Shown in pieces: positions 34,001 to 43,486 of a DNA stretch of 64,000 nucleotides; the first letter of the stretch is position 1; every line of letters begins with the position of its first letter. The DNA lies in assembly GCA_965276715.1 (NCBI GenBank), contig OZ255622.1, positions 2,418,001 to 2,482,000 on the forward strand, in the 5' to 3' direction. The notes beneath the pieces were generated by a model that ran no database searches, was not told where the DNA came from, and saw only the letters and a program-made list of their open reading frames with translations. A program made the translations under genes and the position numbers. The stretch is from CAXTPV01 sp965276715. Its GTDB lineage: Bacteria > Pseudomonadota > Alphaproteobacteria > Acetobacterales > Acetobacteraceae.

Positions 34001-35896
34001 TCAGCCCGGGTTGAGGGCGATGTTGGCGCCGGTTTGGATGATCTTCGAGCCGCCGGTGGTCTGGCTGACGACCGTGCCCCCCGTTTGCGTCACACCGCCG
34101 CCGTCGACCCGGACATAGTTGCTGCCGCTCTGCGAGGCGGCGACTTGCGCGCTGCTGTGCATGCGGATCCCGTTCGCATCGAGTATCAACATGTGGTCGG
34201 CGCCGAACGCGATCCGGATTCCGTTCTCGTCGAGATGGATCTGGCTGTTGCCGTGCCGGATCAGCACGCTCTGCTGGTCCTTCTCGATGATGCTGTCGCC
34301 GACCTTGCTCGTCCACATCGTGCCGGTGGTGGTGACGTGCGTGTTGCCGACGTCGGTGAGCTTGTTGCGCTTGACGATCTGGGACAAATCCTGCTGCGCG
34401 TGCAGGAAGACTTCCTCGACACCGGCCTTGTCCTCGAACGTCAGTTCGTTGAACCCGTTGCCGCCGGGCGAGGAGCTCGATTTGAGCGTGGTCCGCTCCT
34501 TCTCGGCCGGCAGGTTGAGCGGGTTGGTGGTCTGCGCGTTGGGCATCGCGCCGATCACCAGCGGCTCGTCCGGGTTGCCGTCGAGGAAGGTGACCAGCAC
34601 TTCCATCCCGATCCGCGGGATGGTCTGGCCGCCATAGCCGCGGCCGGCCCAGGGCTGCGCCACGCGCAGCCAGCAGGACGAGGTTTCGTTCGCCTGGCCC
34701 TTGCGGTCCCAATGGAACTTGACCTTCACGCGTCCATACTGGTCGGTGTAGATCTCCTCGCCCTGCGGCCCGGTCACGACAGCGGATTGCGTGCCCGGAA
34801 TGACCGGCTTCTCCGAGCGCTGCTCCGGGACGAAGGCGACGCCCGCGGGCATGCAGTCGAAGCGGTTGGTGTAGGACGGGGATCCCTTGGCGACGCTCTC
34901 GTAGGACGACGCGGTCGCATGATGCGTGATCGAGGTGACGACGTAGGCGGTGTTCTCGGCCCCGATCGGATGCGCCTCGAGCGTGAAGCGTTGTCCCGGA
35001 CCGAGATGGCGGCTGTTGCTTGCCGCCGACACCGTGTCCTGTCCTTTCTCGTGCGCCGCGATCAGGCGGTTGGAGATGCCCTCGCCGCGCCCGCGCTGCC
35101 CGTAGGCGGCGGGGTCGTAGATCTCGTAGTTGTTGGCCTCCGGGACCTGCGAGGTCCCGTTGCTCGACGTCTGGAGCGACGCGCCCGGGTTCTGGAAATT
35201 GTAGGAGTTGCTGGCCGAGCGGCCGGACCGGAAGGTCTGGTGGTGGCCCCAGCTCGTCACGCTGTTCTTGAAAATCCCGGGCGGATTGAACGGCAGCGGA
35301 CTGTCGGCTGACTCCCTGTAGGCCTGGGCACCGTCGGCGAGCATCAGCACGTGACGCCCGGTCTCGTGCTTGAAGGTGTAGAAGATCCCTTCTTCCTCGA
35401 ACAACCGGCTGACGAAGTTGAAGTCGCTTTCCCGGTATTGCACGCAATAGACGCGCGGTGGATAGGTGTGGGCCAGACCGCTGGTGTCGTAGTCGCTGAA
35501 GCCGAGCTCGGCGAAGATCTGCTTGGCGATGTCCACCACCGATTTCTGCTGGAACACCCGGCAATCCTGCCGGTGCTGCAGGAACCACAGCCAGGGCACC
35601 ACGATGAGCGAGTAGGATCGCTGCTGGCGACTCATCGCGTCGCCGCCGGCATAGGCGGCGACGAGGCCGTGGAACGGCCGCAGCGACTGATCCTCGCAAC
35701 GAAGGTTCCAGTTGACCGGCTTGTGGATGAGCTGCGCGGGATCGATCTGGTCGCTGAAGGCGCGTACATGAAGCGTATAGGCGTAGAGCGACGAGATCGT
35801 CTCCGTGCCGTCCATCCGCTCGAGCAGCAGCGTGTCGGCGCCGAGCGGCGTGTTGAGCGTGAGCAGCCGCCGGTCCTGGCTGAACCCGTCCATCAC
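34001..35896 (-). CDS. tssI: T6SS spike protein VgrG (TssI)
   Basis: 631 residues, the length of a plain VgrG without an effector extension. The gp27-like base domain occupies about 1-370 (SSLYAYTLHVRAFSD, CVQYRESDFNFVSRLFEEEG), followed by the gp5-like OB-fold (DQYGRVKVKFHWDRKGQ, CWLRVAQPWAGRGYG) and a C-terminal beta-helix needle with repeats near 430-600. It forms the trimeric tip that carries the PAAR-Rhs effector. The gene upstream overlaps its start by 4 bp. Confidence 0.95.
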   Translation of the reverse strand: MMDGFSQDRRLLTLNTPLGADTLLLERMDGTETISSLYAYTLHVRAFSDQIDPAQLIHKPVNWNLRCEDQSLRPFHGLVAAYAGGDAMSRQQRSYSLIVVPWLWFLQHRQDCRVFQQKSVVDIAKQIFAELGFSDYDTSGLAHTYPPRVYCVQYRESDFNFVSRLFEEEGIFYTFKHETGRHVLMLADGAQAYRESADSPLPFNPPGIFKNSVTSWGHHQTFRSGRSASNSYNFQNPGASLQTSSNGTSQVPEANNYEIYDPAAYGQRGRGEGISNRLIAAHEKGQDTVSAASNSRHLGPGQRFTLEAHPIGAENTAYVVTSITHHATASSYESVAKGSPSYTNRFDCMPAGVAFVPEQRSEKPVIPGTQSAVVTGPQGEEIYTDQYGRVKVKFHWDRKGQANETSSCWLRVAQPWAGRGYGGQTIPRIGMEVLVTFLDGNPDEPLVIGAMPNAQTTNPLNLPAEKERTTLKSSSSPGGNGFNELTFEDKAGVEEVFLHAQQDLSQIVKRNKLTDVGNTHVTTTGTMWTSKVGDSIIEKDQQSVLIRHGNSQIHLDENGIRIAFGADHMLILDANGIRMHSSAQVAASQSGSNYVRVDGGGVTQTGGTVVSQTTGGSKIIQTGANIALNPG

Positions 35897-36573
35897 GATA
35901 CCAGTCCGAGCGTGAGGCGGCCGATGCGCTGTCCGGCCGGCGACGCCCCGACCAGCTCGCCAAGCCGGGCGAGCAGCGGTCCTGCGAGCGGTCTGCTGGT
36001 GGACGCGGCAAGGGCCACGCGATGCGAACCGCCACCTAATCCGAGGGACGCCCGCACACGGTGTCGCCCCATCGGCGGCACGACGCCGCGCGCTCGATCA
36101 GCTCCGGCCCGACGCATCATCTCGACATGATCCCCAGACCGGACGACGAGCACGGTGCGCCGTCCGGTGTCGTTCGTCTCCCGCAGATCGATCCCGCCCG
36201 CCAAGGGACTTCCATCGGCCTCGTTGGCATCGTGCCGATCCACCAGTTCGGTCTCGACCGATACCGAGATGCTCGCCGCACCTCCCACACTGACGATGAC
36301 GCTGCCGATCACGCAGCCAGGCAGCCGCGCCAGGGTTTCATCGACGCCTGCCTTCTCGTAGGCCAGCAACACGCCGTCCGTACCGGCGGCGGCGCCACGC
36401 AACAGGCGCGTCTCGCCGAGACCGTCGGCCTCGACCGGCGCGAGCGACACGGACGCCCGGTAACGGCCACGCAGGATCTGCGCGAACGCCAAGTCGACAG
36501 CGTCCAGGACCGCGAGCGCGTCGCTCGTCGAGAGGGGGTCGTCGGCAGCATCGGACCCGGGATCGGCACTCAC
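35893..36573 (-). CDS. Uncharacterised protein encoded between hcp and vgrG
   Basis: 226 residues from a GTG start at 36573, overlapping vgrG by 4 bp. Soluble, no signal peptide. The first ~40 residues are helical (DALAVLDAVDLAFAQIL), and the rest is mostly strand-like, with GCVIGSVIVSVGGAASISVS in the middle and GLGGGSHRVALAA near the end. I recognise no family. Location and overlap imply work with Hcp or VgrG, for example as an adaptor or assembly factor. The reading frame is well supported by coupling; the function is open. Confidence 0.6.
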   Translation of the reverse strand: MSADPGSDAADDPLSTSDALAVLDAVDLAFAQILRGRYRASVSLAPVEADGLGETRLLRGAAAGTDGVLLAYEKAGVDETLARLPGCVIGSVIVSVGGAASISVSVETELVDRHDANEADGSPLAGGIDLRETNDTGRRTVLVVRSGDHVEMMRRAGADRARGVVPPMGRHRVRASLGLGGGSHRVALAASTSRPLAGPLLARLGELVGASPAGQRIGRLTLGLVS

Positions 36574-36649
36574 CGATTGCGTCCGTCACCGAGCCGCGAT
36601 CGCGAGAAAGGGTGCGGGCAACCCGGATGGCAGGCCCGCACCCAGCCGC

Positions 36650-37138
36650 TCAGGCGCCGCTGGCGCTGCCACCGGCCGCGGACTGATCGTACATCGCACG
36701 CGATGTACCAGCCTGCGATCCGTCGGGTGCCACCTTGTTGTAGATCACTTCCTTCTTGACGAAATTGAAGGTCAGCGTCTCGGTCGGACGATCGCCGGTA
36801 GTACCCGACGAGAAACCCGACAGCAGCGCGTCGTAGAGCATGTACGTGCAATAGGTCTTGCCGTCCTGTCCGGTCGACACGAGGTCGATCTGGGCCGTCT
36901 GGGGCGTATTGCCGGTGGTCGCCGCCTGGTAGAGTTCGGCGTGGGAGCTGTCGCTGATCTTGGTCAGCGTCACCTCGCTCAGGTTGGGTTCCGAGGCCTC
37001 GCGGTTGGCAGCCGAGCCGACGGTGGTATTGACGTTGCGGCTGACATTCCAATGCATGGAAGAGATGTCCATCCAGTGCGTGTGATCCGCCTGGGTGGCG
37101 TCGCCCTGGATGCTGCCGAACTTCAGATAGATAGGCAT
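36650..37138 (-). CDS. tssD: T6SS tube protein Hcp (TssD)
   Basis: 162 residues, preceded by AGGAG nine bases upstream. It forms hexameric rings that stack into the inner tube. Hcp hallmarks include PIYLKFGSIQGDAT, HTHWMDISSMHW, EPNLSEVTLTKISDSSH and LTFNFVKKEVIYN near the end. It is the first gene of the minus-strand arm, so its promoter must lie in the 457-bp divergent gap to tssA. Confidence 0.95.
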   Translation of the reverse strand: MPIYLKFGSIQGDATQADHTHWMDISSMHWNVSRNVNTTVGSAANREASEPNLSEVTLTKISDSSHAELYQAATTGNTPQTAQIDLVSTGQDGKTYCTYMLYDALLSGFSSGTTGDRPTETLTFNFVKKEVIYNKVAPDGSQAGTSRAMYDQSAAGGSASGA

Positions 37139-37595
37139 TCCGTCTTTCTCCTCGTTGATTGAAGCCGATACAACTTATGCCCGGCATGAACGGCTCCGGG
37201 GGGTAACAACTCGATGACAGTTTTTGTTCGACCACGGATTGATCAAGACCGATCATTGGCTTTTGATAACATTCGGGATCGGTCGGCGTCGATGGGACTG
37301 GTTCGAAAGGGGTGATGCGATCCCTTCGCTCCGAGTGGTCGTTACGGGACATGTAACAAAGCAGAACGGGCGCGGCATCCCGAAATCACTAAAGCGTGTG
37401 TGTCCCGGTCGCAATCGGTTTCGTCCAACCACGCGACGCGGACGGTCGGGCGTCGGATTGCGCTTCCGATGGGACGCAAGCTGACGTAATGGTTACCGGT
37501 CTTGACCTGGGGTTCCGCGCGCATGGCAAGCTCTGGCATCGGTCGAGAGAGCGCGCGGACACGGCGCTGGCTCCGGTCGGCGGTGAAACGAACGC
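37139..37595. other. Divergent control region between hcp and tssA
   Basis: 457 bp with no convincing gene, less GC-rich than its surroundings. It must hold promoters for both T6SS arms. A TTGATCAA palindrome occurs near 37240. No clear sigma-54 GG-N10-GC element or riboswitch was found. Short open frames here have no recognisable products. Confidence 0.5.
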
Positions 37596-38648
37596 ATGCT
37601 TGATGTCGATCGCCTGCTGGCGCCGGTGAGCGCGTTGATGCCGGCCGGCGCGGACCTGCGTCAGTCAGGCGAGAAGGCTGGCCTCTATTACGCGTTGAAG
37701 GAGAAGCGCCTGACGGCACGCGCGCGCGAGCGGCAGGCCGATGTGGAGGCCGACCGCGGCTCGACGTTGCCGGAATGGCGTGAGCTCGCCCTCGGCGCCC
37801 AGGAGCTGTTGGCGACCGAGACCAAGGACATCGAACTCGCGAGCTGGCTTCTCGAGGCCCTCCTCAGGATCGACGGTTTCGCCGGCCTGCAGGAGGGGCT
37901 GGTGGTGCTCGACGGACTGATCGAACGGTTCTGGCCGGATCTTCATTCGATCGAGGGCGACACGATTGCCGACAAGCTCGCACCGCTCGCCGGCCTGAAC
38001 GGGATCGACGCCGAGGGAGCTCTCGTGCAGCCGCTGCGGCTCGCACCGCTCGCGCTGCCTGCCGGCGGCGAGCCTGCCGGCCTGTGGCTTTGGCAGGAGC
38101 AGCGCCGGCGCGGATCCGACAGCAAGGAGGCCAAGCTTCTCGCCCAGGCCGTCCAGAACACCACGCGCGCCACCTTCGTCGGGCTGTCGCGGGATCTCGA
38201 GCGGTCGTGGACGGCCTTCAGGCGCCTTGATGCACGGCTCGATGCGCTGTGCGGCGCGGACGCGCCGCCGCTCACGATCATCCGCACCGTGCTCGAGGAA
38301 GCCCGGGACGCGCTGCGCCAGATGTCGGGCGTCGAGCCCTCGCCGGACGTGCCGTTGCCCGACGCCGTGGCCGAGACGACCGCGTCCGAGAAAGCCGCCG
38401 TGGAGGTGTCCATCCGTCCACCCTCGCGTCCGCTCGAGACACGCGACGATGCGCTTGCCGAACTGCTTCGCATCGCGGAATTTTTTCGCATCCGCGAGCC
38501 TCATTCACCGATCTCCTACGCCATCGAGACGTTGGTCCGCCGCGCCAGGCTGCCGCTATCGGACCTGCTTCGCGAACTCATTCCCGACGAGGGCGTCCGG
38601 CGATCGGCACTGAACATGGCGGGTATTGCGACCGAGGGAATTTCGTAG
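37596..38648 (+). CDS. tssA: T6SS cap/assembly protein TssA (ImpA family)
   Basis: 350 residues. The N-terminal ImpA_N domain (about 5-130) shows the DLRQSG start, LEALLRIDGFAGLQEGL and FWPDLHSIEG. The C-terminal part ends with HSPISYAIETLVRRARLPL, typical of short TssA proteins. TssA guides baseplate placement and sheath polymerisation. It is the first gene of the long plus-strand T6SS unit and is divergent from hcp. Confidence 0.9.
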   Translation: MLDVDRLLAPVSALMPAGADLRQSGEKAGLYYALKEKRLTARARERQADVEADRGSTLPEWRELALGAQELLATETKDIELASWLLEALLRIDGFAGLQEGLVVLDGLIERFWPDLHSIEGDTIADKLAPLAGLNGIDAEGALVQPLRLAPLALPAGGEPAGLWLWQEQRRRGSDSKEAKLLAQAVQNTTRATFVGLSRDLERSWTAFRRLDARLDALCGADAPPLTIIRTVLEEARDALRQMSGVEPSPDVPLPDAVAETTASEKAAVEVSIRPPSRPLETRDDALAELLRIAEFFRIREPHSPISYAIETLVRRARLPLSDLLRELIPDEGVRRSALNMAGIATEGIS

Positions 38649-38727
38649 GCTAGGATCAGGAATAACACCGGACCATCGTCACGTTCCAGTTCCAACCGCC
38701 CGCTCTCAACCGCGCAGGGAGATGATC

Positions 38728-39264
38728 TTGCCAAGCATCCACGACAAGCTCGAGCGTGTCCGCCGCCCCCGCGTGCACATCAAATACGAGGTCGAAACCG
38801 AGGGCGCGCAAGCCGAGAAGGAGCTGCCCTTCGTGGTCGGCGTCCTCGGCGACTTCTCCGGCCATCCCACCGCCGAGGTCCGCCCGCTGCGCGAGCGCAA
38901 GTTCGTCCAGATCGACCGCGACAATTTCGATGACGTGCTCGCACGCATGGCGCCGTCGCTCAGGCTCAGGGTGTCCAACACGCTCAAGGGCGACGGCAGC
39001 GAAATGCCCGTCGATCTGACATTCAGGTCGATGGACGATTTCGAGCCGGGCGCCGTCGTCGAACAAGTGCCCGCGCTGCGCCGCCTGCTGGCCAAGCGCA
39101 ACGAGTTGCGCGACTTGCTCTCGAAGGCGGACCGGTCGGAGGCGCTCGAGGCCCTGCTCGACAGGGTGCTGCAGGACGATGCCGAGCTCAAGCGCTTGGC
39201 CGATGAGTTGTCGTCCAAGACAGAGGCGGGGAAGAAACAGGCCGGTGAGGGAGACGGACCATGA
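38728..39264 (+). CDS. tssB: T6SS sheath small subunit TssB
   Basis: 178 residues from the TTG at 38728, chosen because AGGGAG (38716-38721) is correctly spaced for it, whereas the ATG at 38722 abuts that sequence. The product then opens PSIHDKLERVRRPRVHIKYE, the usual TssB beginning. PFVVGVLGDFSG and FVQIDRDNFDDVL are family blocks, and the C-terminal helix EALLDRVLQDDAELKRL fits. It pairs with TssC to build the contractile sheath. Its stop overlaps the tssC start by 4 bp. Confidence 0.93.
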   Translation: MPSIHDKLERVRRPRVHIKYEVETEGAQAEKELPFVVGVLGDFSGHPTAEVRPLRERKFVQIDRDNFDDVLARMAPSLRLRVSNTLKGDGSEMPVDLTFRSMDDFEPGAVVEQVPALRRLLAKRNELRDLLSKADRSEALEALLDRVLQDDAELKRLADELSSKTEAGKKQAGEGDGP

Positions 39265-40754
39265 GTGATACCCAGAACCAGCGCGCGGGCGCGGCCGCAG
39301 AGACCGCACCCGTCGGCGCGAGCCTTCTCGACCAAGCCATCTCGGCCACCAAGCAGACCGAGCCCGATCGCGCCGCCCTGCTGCTGCAGACGCTGACCGA
39401 GGAGGCGCTGGCGGGGACGGTCACCTACAGCCGCAACCTGACGATCACGCTGAACAAGGCGATAGAGGCGCTCGACGCGCGCATGTCCGAGCAACTGGCG
39501 GCGATCATGCACGATGCCGCCTTCCTCAAGCTCGAGGGGTCTTGGCGCGGCCTGCATCATCTCGTCCGCAACAGCGAGACCAGCGCCAACCTCAAAATCC
39601 GCGTGCTGAACGTGACCAAGAAGGAGCTCGGTCGCGACCTCGAGAAGGCGACCGAGTTCGACCAGAGCCAGATCTTCAAGACCGTCTACGAGAGCGAGTT
39701 CGGAACGCCGGGCGGCGAGCCTTACGCGGCGCTGATCGGTGACTTCGAATTCTCCAAGTCCTACGAGGACATCCAGATCCTCCGCGGCATGTCATCGGTC
39801 GCCGCGGCCGGCTTCGCGCCCTTCATCTCGGCCGCGAGCCCGCATCTGTTCGGCTTCGACGATTTTTCCGAGCTCAGCCGGCCGCGTGATCTCGAGAAGA
39901 TCTTCGAAACGATTGAATACGCCAATTGGCGCGGCTTCCGGGAGAGTGAGGATTCGCGCTTCTGCACGCTGACCCTGCCGCGCGTGCTCGCCCGCCTGCC
40001 ATACGGCTCGGCCACCAAGCCGATCGACGAGTTCGTCTTCGAGGAGGGCCGCGTCGGCGCCAACGGCGCGGTGGAGAAGCTGCCGCACGGCAGCTATTGC
40101 TGGATGAACGCCTCGTTCGTGCTCGCAGCCCGCCTGACCGACGCCTTCGCCCGGTCGGGCTGGTGCACCGCGATCCGCGGCGCCGAGAACGGCGGCAAGG
40201 TCGACAACCTGCCGCTGCACGTCTTCTCGTCGGACGACGGCGACAGCGACCTCAAATGCCCCACCGAGGTCGGCATCACCGACCGGCGCGACAACGAGCT
40301 CGGCAAGCTCGGTTTCCTGCCTCTATGCCACTACAAGAACACCGACTACGCGGTTTTCTTCGGCGCGCAGACCGCGCACAAGCCGCAGAAATACGATCGC
40401 CCCGAGGCCAACGCGAACGAGCAGATCTCGTCGCGTCTGCCCTACATCATGGCGACCTCGCGTTTCGCCCATTACCTGAAGGTCATGGGCCGCGACAAGA
40501 TCGGCTCGTTCCAGGAAGCGGCCGACTGCGAGAAATGGCTCAACCGCTGGATCCAGAACTACATCAACACCACCGCGAACCCATCGGCGGTGATGAAGAT
40601 CCAGTATCCGCTGCGCGAGGCGAAGGTGACCGTCAAGGAAATTCCCGGGCGCCCCGGGTCGTACAACGCGATCGCATGGCTGCGACCGTGGCTGCAGCTC
40701 GAGGAGCTGACCACATCGCTGCGTCTGGTCGCGCGCATCCCGAAAGTCGGCTGA
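39261..40754 (+). CDS. tssC: T6SS sheath large subunit TssC
   Basis: 497 residues, the standard TssC (EvpB/VipB) length. Conserved blocks include LEGSWRGLHHLVRNSETS, EFDQSQIFKTVYESEFGTPG, and the C-terminal EAKVTVKEIPGRPGSYNA. It forms the outer contractile sheath with TssB. A shorter second TssC-like gene follows within 22 bp. Confidence 0.96.
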   Translation: MSDTQNQRAGAAAETAPVGASLLDQAISATKQTEPDRAALLLQTLTEEALAGTVTYSRNLTITLNKAIEALDARMSEQLAAIMHDAAFLKLEGSWRGLHHLVRNSETSANLKIRVLNVTKKELGRDLEKATEFDQSQIFKTVYESEFGTPGGEPYAALIGDFEFSKSYEDIQILRGMSSVAAAGFAPFISAASPHLFGFDDFSELSRPRDLEKIFETIEYANWRGFRESEDSRFCTLTLPRVLARLPYGSATKPIDEFVFEEGRVGANGAVEKLPHGSYCWMNASFVLAARLTDAFARSGWCTAIRGAENGGKVDNLPLHVFSSDDGDSDLKCPTEVGITDRRDNELGKLGFLPLCHYKNTDYAVFFGAQTAHKPQKYDRPEANANEQISSRLPYIMATSRFAHYLKVMGRDKIGSFQEAADCEKWLNRWIQNYINTTANPSAVMKIQYPLREAKVTVKEIPGRPGSYNAIAWLRPWLQLEELTTSLRLVARIPKVG

Positions 40755-40776
40755 CCGGCGACGGCGGGAACGCGCG

Positions 40777-42180
40777 ATGGAGGCGCTGCTCGATCGTCGT
40801 CCACGCGTGCCGCGTGCGGCCTCGCTTCCGGGCGAGAACGAACTGCGTGCCGAGCGCCTGATCGCGTCGATCGATGGGCTGCTCTCGGAGCAGGTCGACG
40901 CGATCCTGCACGCACCGGACTTCCAGGCGCTCGAGGCGTTGTGGCGACAGCTCCACACCTTCGTCGTTCTGGCGAGGCCCATGCGCCAAGTGCGGGTCAA
41001 GCTCCTCGATGTGTCCTGGGCCGAGCTTCATCGCGACATCGCGCGCGCGAGCGAGTTCGACCAGAGCACGCTGTTCCGACTGGTCTACAGCGAGCAGCTC
41101 GGCAGTCCAGGCGGCGAGCCGTTCGGCGTCGTGATCGTCGATCATGCGGTCTCGCACCTGCCGGGAGGTCCGGCGCAGGGTCAGCGCGCGCATGACGACG
41201 TGACCGTGCTGCAGACGCTTGCCGCGATCGGTGCGGCCGCGTTCTGTCCATTCCTGCTCGGTGCCTCGCCACGGCTGCTCGATCTGGAGGATTGGACCGA
41301 TGCGGGCCCGATGTTCGATGTCGCGTCGCCGGCGCGTAGTGCCAGCCATCACCGCTGGCAAAGTCTGAGGCAGAACGAGGACACGAGGTTTCTCGGCCTG
41401 CTGCTGCCGCGCCTGCTCGTCAGGCGGCCGCACGAGGCGGTCGACCGGCACCGACGCGACGGGTTCCGCTATCGCGGCGAGAGCGTGGGCGCCGACGGAC
41501 CGTCATCGGGAATGCTGTGGGGAAACCCGGCCTTCGCCTTCGCCGGGACCGTCATTCGCTTGTTCGACGAGAGCGGATGGTTTGCTGATTTGCGCGGTGT
41601 CCGGCAGGACGCGCCAGGCGCTGGTCTGGTCGATTGGCTGCCGGTGCATCGGTTCGACACGGATGCGGGCATGGTCGCCGGCCAGCCACCGGTCGAGGTC
41701 AGGCTGTCCGCCGCCCAGGAACAGGCCTTGACCGAAGTCGGGCTGATCCCGGTCACCGCGGCGCCCTACACCAGGCACCTGATGTTCCGCAGCAATCCGT
41801 CGCTGCATGCGCCCAGGCTGTACGATCGCCCCGACGCGACCTGGAACGCCCGGATCTCGGCAATGCTGCAATATGTCTTCTGCGTCTCTCGCTTCGCTCA
41901 CTACCTGCTGGTGATGATGCGGGAGAGCGTCGGATCGTTCAAAGGAGCGGGCGAGGTGCAAGCGCGCCTGAACGCCTGGCTACAGAAATATACCCTCGGC
42001 AACGATGATCCGTCGCAGGAGGCGCGTGCCCGCTATCCGCTGCGCGAGGCGTTCGTCGAGGTCTACGATGTGCCGGGCCGGCCAGGAGCGCTGGGCTGCA
42101 CGATCAGGCTCAAGCCGCACTTCCAGATCGACAGCATCGCAGCCAGCTTCAAGCTCGTGACCGCTGTCGGCGCGCGATGA
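40777..42180 (+). CDS. Second TssC-like sheath protein
   Basis: 467 residues, clearly homologous to the TssC encoded just upstream: ASEFDQSTLFRLVYSEQLG followed by PGGEPFG, FAHYLLVMMRESVGSF, and YDVPGRPGALGCTIRLKP. It differs strongly in the N-terminal region and is about 30 residues shorter. Such tandem pairs are known in Rhizobiales T6SS loci (impC/impD). It might join the baseplate end of the sheath or tune assembly, but its role is uncertain. It overlaps tagJ by 4 bp. Confidence 0.88.
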   Translation: MEALLDRRPRVPRAASLPGENELRAERLIASIDGLLSEQVDAILHAPDFQALEALWRQLHTFVVLARPMRQVRVKLLDVSWAELHRDIARASEFDQSTLFRLVYSEQLGSPGGEPFGVVIVDHAVSHLPGGPAQGQRAHDDVTVLQTLAAIGAAAFCPFLLGASPRLLDLEDWTDAGPMFDVASPARSASHHRWQSLRQNEDTRFLGLLLPRLLVRRPHEAVDRHRRDGFRYRGESVGADGPSSGMLWGNPAFAFAGTVIRLFDESGWFADLRGVRQDAPGAGLVDWLPVHRFDTDAGMVAGQPPVEVRLSAAQEQALTEVGLIPVTAAPYTRHLMFRSNPSLHAPRLYDRPDATWNARISAMLQYVFCVSRFAHYLLVMMRESVGSFKGAGEVQARLNAWLQKYTLGNDDPSQEARARYPLREAFVEVYDVPGRPGALGCTIRLKPHFQIDSIAASFKLVTAVGAR

Positions 42181-42995
42181 GTGTCTCCGAGGCCGTCGAC
42201 GCCGCCCTGTCGGACGGTCGCCTGACCGACGCGATCGCATCGGTCACCGCACGCTTGCGCACGGCGGCCGCCGACAAGGAGAGTCGCCTGCTCCTGAGCG
42301 AGCTCCTGTGCCTGGCGGGCACGTTCGATCGCGCCGAGGCGCAGCTCGCGATTCTGGCCCAGCAGGATGCGGAGCGTCCGATACGGATCGCGCGCCTGCG
42401 TCATCTCGTGCGGGCCGCGATCGCGCGCGCCGCCTGGTATGAACAGGGTGCGGTGCCGGCGCTGCTGTCCGATCCCACCCAGGTGCAGCGGGCGGCGCTG
42501 GCATTGGGCCTGGCGATGCGCGAGGGCGACGCCGCACGGATCGAGGCCTCGCTTGCCGGGGCCGAGGCGACCCGGCCCAACCTCGCGGGCATCGCCGATG
42601 GCGTCCCGTTCGACGAATTGCGCGACGTCGACGACCGGAGCGCCTGGTTTCTCGAAGTGCTCACCGAGGATGGCGGCTATCTGTGGGTCGATTGGTCGCG
42701 TGTCGCCGGCCTGCAGTTCGCAGGGGCGCCCAAGCGTCCCATCGATCTGCTGTGGCGTGACGCGAGGATGACGCTGCACGACGGAACGGTCGCCGACATC
42801 GTCGTGCCCGCCCAGTATGCCTCCGAGGCATCCACCGATCAGGAGCGGTTGGCGCGCCGGACCGAATGGCAGGACGGGCCGGGCGGCGCGGTGACTGGCC
42901 GGGGTCAGCGGGTCTGGCTGGTGGGAGACGAGGCACGTGATATCCTGTCGCTGCGCACGGTGACGTTTCTTCCGGCCGCGGCAGCGCCGGCATGA
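42177..42995 (+). CDS. tagJ: T6SS accessory protein TagJ (ImpE family)
   Basis: 272 residues. The N-terminal helical repeat part (about 1-140: KESRLLLSELLCLAGTFDRA) and a C-terminal domain with FEVLTEDG-like (FLEVLTEDGGYLWVDW), RPIDLLWRDARMTLHDG and VPAQYASEASTDQE are typical of ImpE/TagJ. In other systems TagJ binds TssB and modulates ClpV-mediated sheath recycling. It overlaps its neighbours by 4 bp on each side. Confidence 0.9.
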   Translation: MSVSEAVDAALSDGRLTDAIASVTARLRTAAADKESRLLLSELLCLAGTFDRAEAQLAILAQQDAERPIRIARLRHLVRAAIARAAWYEQGAVPALLSDPTQVQRAALALGLAMREGDAARIEASLAGAEATRPNLAGIADGVPFDELRDVDDRSAWFLEVLTEDGGYLWVDWSRVAGLQFAGAPKRPIDLLWRDARMTLHDGTVADIVVPAQYASEASTDQERLARRTEWQDGPGGAVTGRGQRVWLVGDEARDILSLRTVTFLPAAAAPA

Positions 42996-43486
42996 GATCA
43001 CCCGTCAAACCGGTGCCGGCACGCTCGCTGCTCGACCGGCTGCTCGACGACGAACCCGATCAGCGGGTCGAGCGGATCGAGACCAGGCAGGGCCAGCTCC
43101 GTGCCTCGGTCGAGGCGCTTCGCCGCGACCTCGAGGCGCTGCTAAACGCGCGTTGCTGCCCGACGACGCCACCCCGCGGCCTGCCCGAACTGCAGCGTTC
43201 GCTGCTGACCTACGGAACGAGCGACTTCACGATGGCCAACCTGCTGTCGCGCGACCAGCGCGAGCGCTTCGCGCGACAGCTCGAACAGGTCGTGCTCGCC
43301 TTCGAGCCGCGGTTCCGCTCGCTCGCCGTGACGGTGCTCGACCCGCGCAATTCGTCCGAGCGCGTCCTGCGCCTTCGGATCGAGGCGCTGGCGATCCTGC
43401 AGGAGGAGACCTTGCCGATCGTGCTGTCGACGGAGCTCAACCCCGTCACGCTGCGGTTCGCGGTCGCGGACACCGCGCATGCCTGA
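42992..43486 (+). CDS. tssE: T6SS baseplate protein TssE (gp25-like)
   Basis: 164 residues. SLLDRLLDDEPDQRVE at the start, ALLNARCCPTTPPRGLPELQ, SLLTYGTSDFTM and the RVLRLRIEALAIL strand are typical of TssE/gp25. It forms part of the wedge of the baseplate with TssF, TssG and TssK. It overlaps tssF by 8 bp. Confidence 0.93.
   Translation: MRSPVKPVPARSLLDRLLDDEPDQRVERIETRQGQLRASVEALRRDLEALLNARCCPTTPPRGLPELQRSLLTYGTSDFTMANLLSRDQRERFARQLEQVVLAFEPRFRSLAVTVLDPRNSSERVLRLRIEALAILQEETLPIVLSTELNPVTLRFAVADTAHA

Noticed and set aside
37501..37545. Possible sigma-54 promoter for tssA (TGGCAAGCTCTGGCA)
   Set aside because: The GG to GC spacing is nine rather than ten bases and the boxes do not fit the consensus.
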